Made by a program: the position numbers and the translations under genes | Notes under the pieces: generated by a model | The model's input: the letters and a program-made list of their open reading frames with translations, nothing else | Told to the model about the DNA's origin: nothing | Databases searched by the model: none | Shown: piece by piece, positions 22,191-22,280 of the stretch | Layout of the letters: every line of letters starts with the position of its first letter | Numbering within the stretch: the stretch's first letter is position 1 | Source: a virus | Direction: 5' to 3' (one strand) | IMG/VR virus record: IMGVR_UViG_3300032116_001431 | Location: 1-22,280 of that record | DNA: 22,280 bases

Positions 22191-22280
22191 ATTGTGGGTT
22201 AATCATCATGTCCATTACGTCTTCAGGTTGAAGAACATAGCCTCTTGCTGGATTGTCTGAATTCTTTGCGAAGTCAGTCA
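22177..22280 (-). CDS. 3' end of an unidentified gene (partial)
   Basis: The minus strand is open from the window edge to a TAG at 22177-22179. The visible 33 residues (including DFAKNSDNPARGYVLQPEDV and ending NPQYDEA) are acidic with no recognisable domain. The end overlaps the start of the sigma4-Nmad1 gene by 14 bases, in keeping with the overlaps downstream, so it is probably the preceding gene of the same operon. The start lies outside the window and no function can be given. Confidence 0.5.
   Translation of the reverse strand, partial: TDFAKNSDNPARGYVLQPEDVMDMMINPQYDEA

Overview
The window is a stretch of a tailed double-stranded DNA phage genome: the late virion-structure and lysis module of what looks like a short-tailed (podovirus-type) phage. 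No host gene, tRNA, rRNA, CRISPR array, integrase or insertion sequence was seen. A host in the Actinobacteria is likely but inferred. The two small membrane proteins at the left edge resemble families common in actinobacterial phages, and one gene is a proteasome-beta-like hydrolase, a fold whose closest cellular relatives live in Actinobacteria and archaea. The codons are moderately AT-rich and T-ending, which would suit a low-GC aquatic actinobacterium better than a mycobacterium.

Layout, plus strand (1-20162): the tail end of an unknown gene; two small membrane proteins (holin-like); portal; scaffold; major capsid protein; a small beta-rich putative decoration protein; an intrinsic terminator; a small Cys/His protein; a head-tail adaptor (gp4/tail tube A-like); a large tail-hub protein (tail tube B/gp10-like); three tail-fibre genes (a short fibre, a glycine-rich protein, and a collagen-like fibre with a tail-collar C-terminus); four unrecognised proteins ending in a 2283-residue giant, which sit where ejection (internal virion) proteins sit in podoviruses; and an M15-family peptidoglycan peptidase (endolysin). 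Genes are packed with TAATG, TGATG, ATGA and GTGA stop-start overlaps. No gap exceeds 75 bases, so there is no long unexplained intergenic region.

Layout, minus strand (22280-20159): a tightly overlapped operon read toward the structural module. It holds the end of an unknown gene, a fusion of a sigma-region-4-like helix-turn-helix to a DUF1599/Nmad1-like domain, three small unknown proteins (one only 58 residues), and a proteasome-beta/HslV-like N-terminal-nucleophile hydrolase. The two operons meet tail to tail with stop codons overlapping in a TTAA.

Points of most interest: (1) the phage proteasome-like hydrolase, whose preferred start puts a threonine directly after the initiator Met, with the Asp17 and Lys equivalents in place; (2) the sigma4-Nmad1 fusion in the same operon; (3) a recurrent intergenic element, TAACGA-(6-8 nt)-TTATTTAG-like, before four plus-strand transcription blocks, twice running straight into an ATG without a Shine-Dalgarno sequence; (4) the giant coiled-coil protein and its neighbours as a possible new ejection apparatus. 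All family assignments are from reading the sequence; no database search was run.
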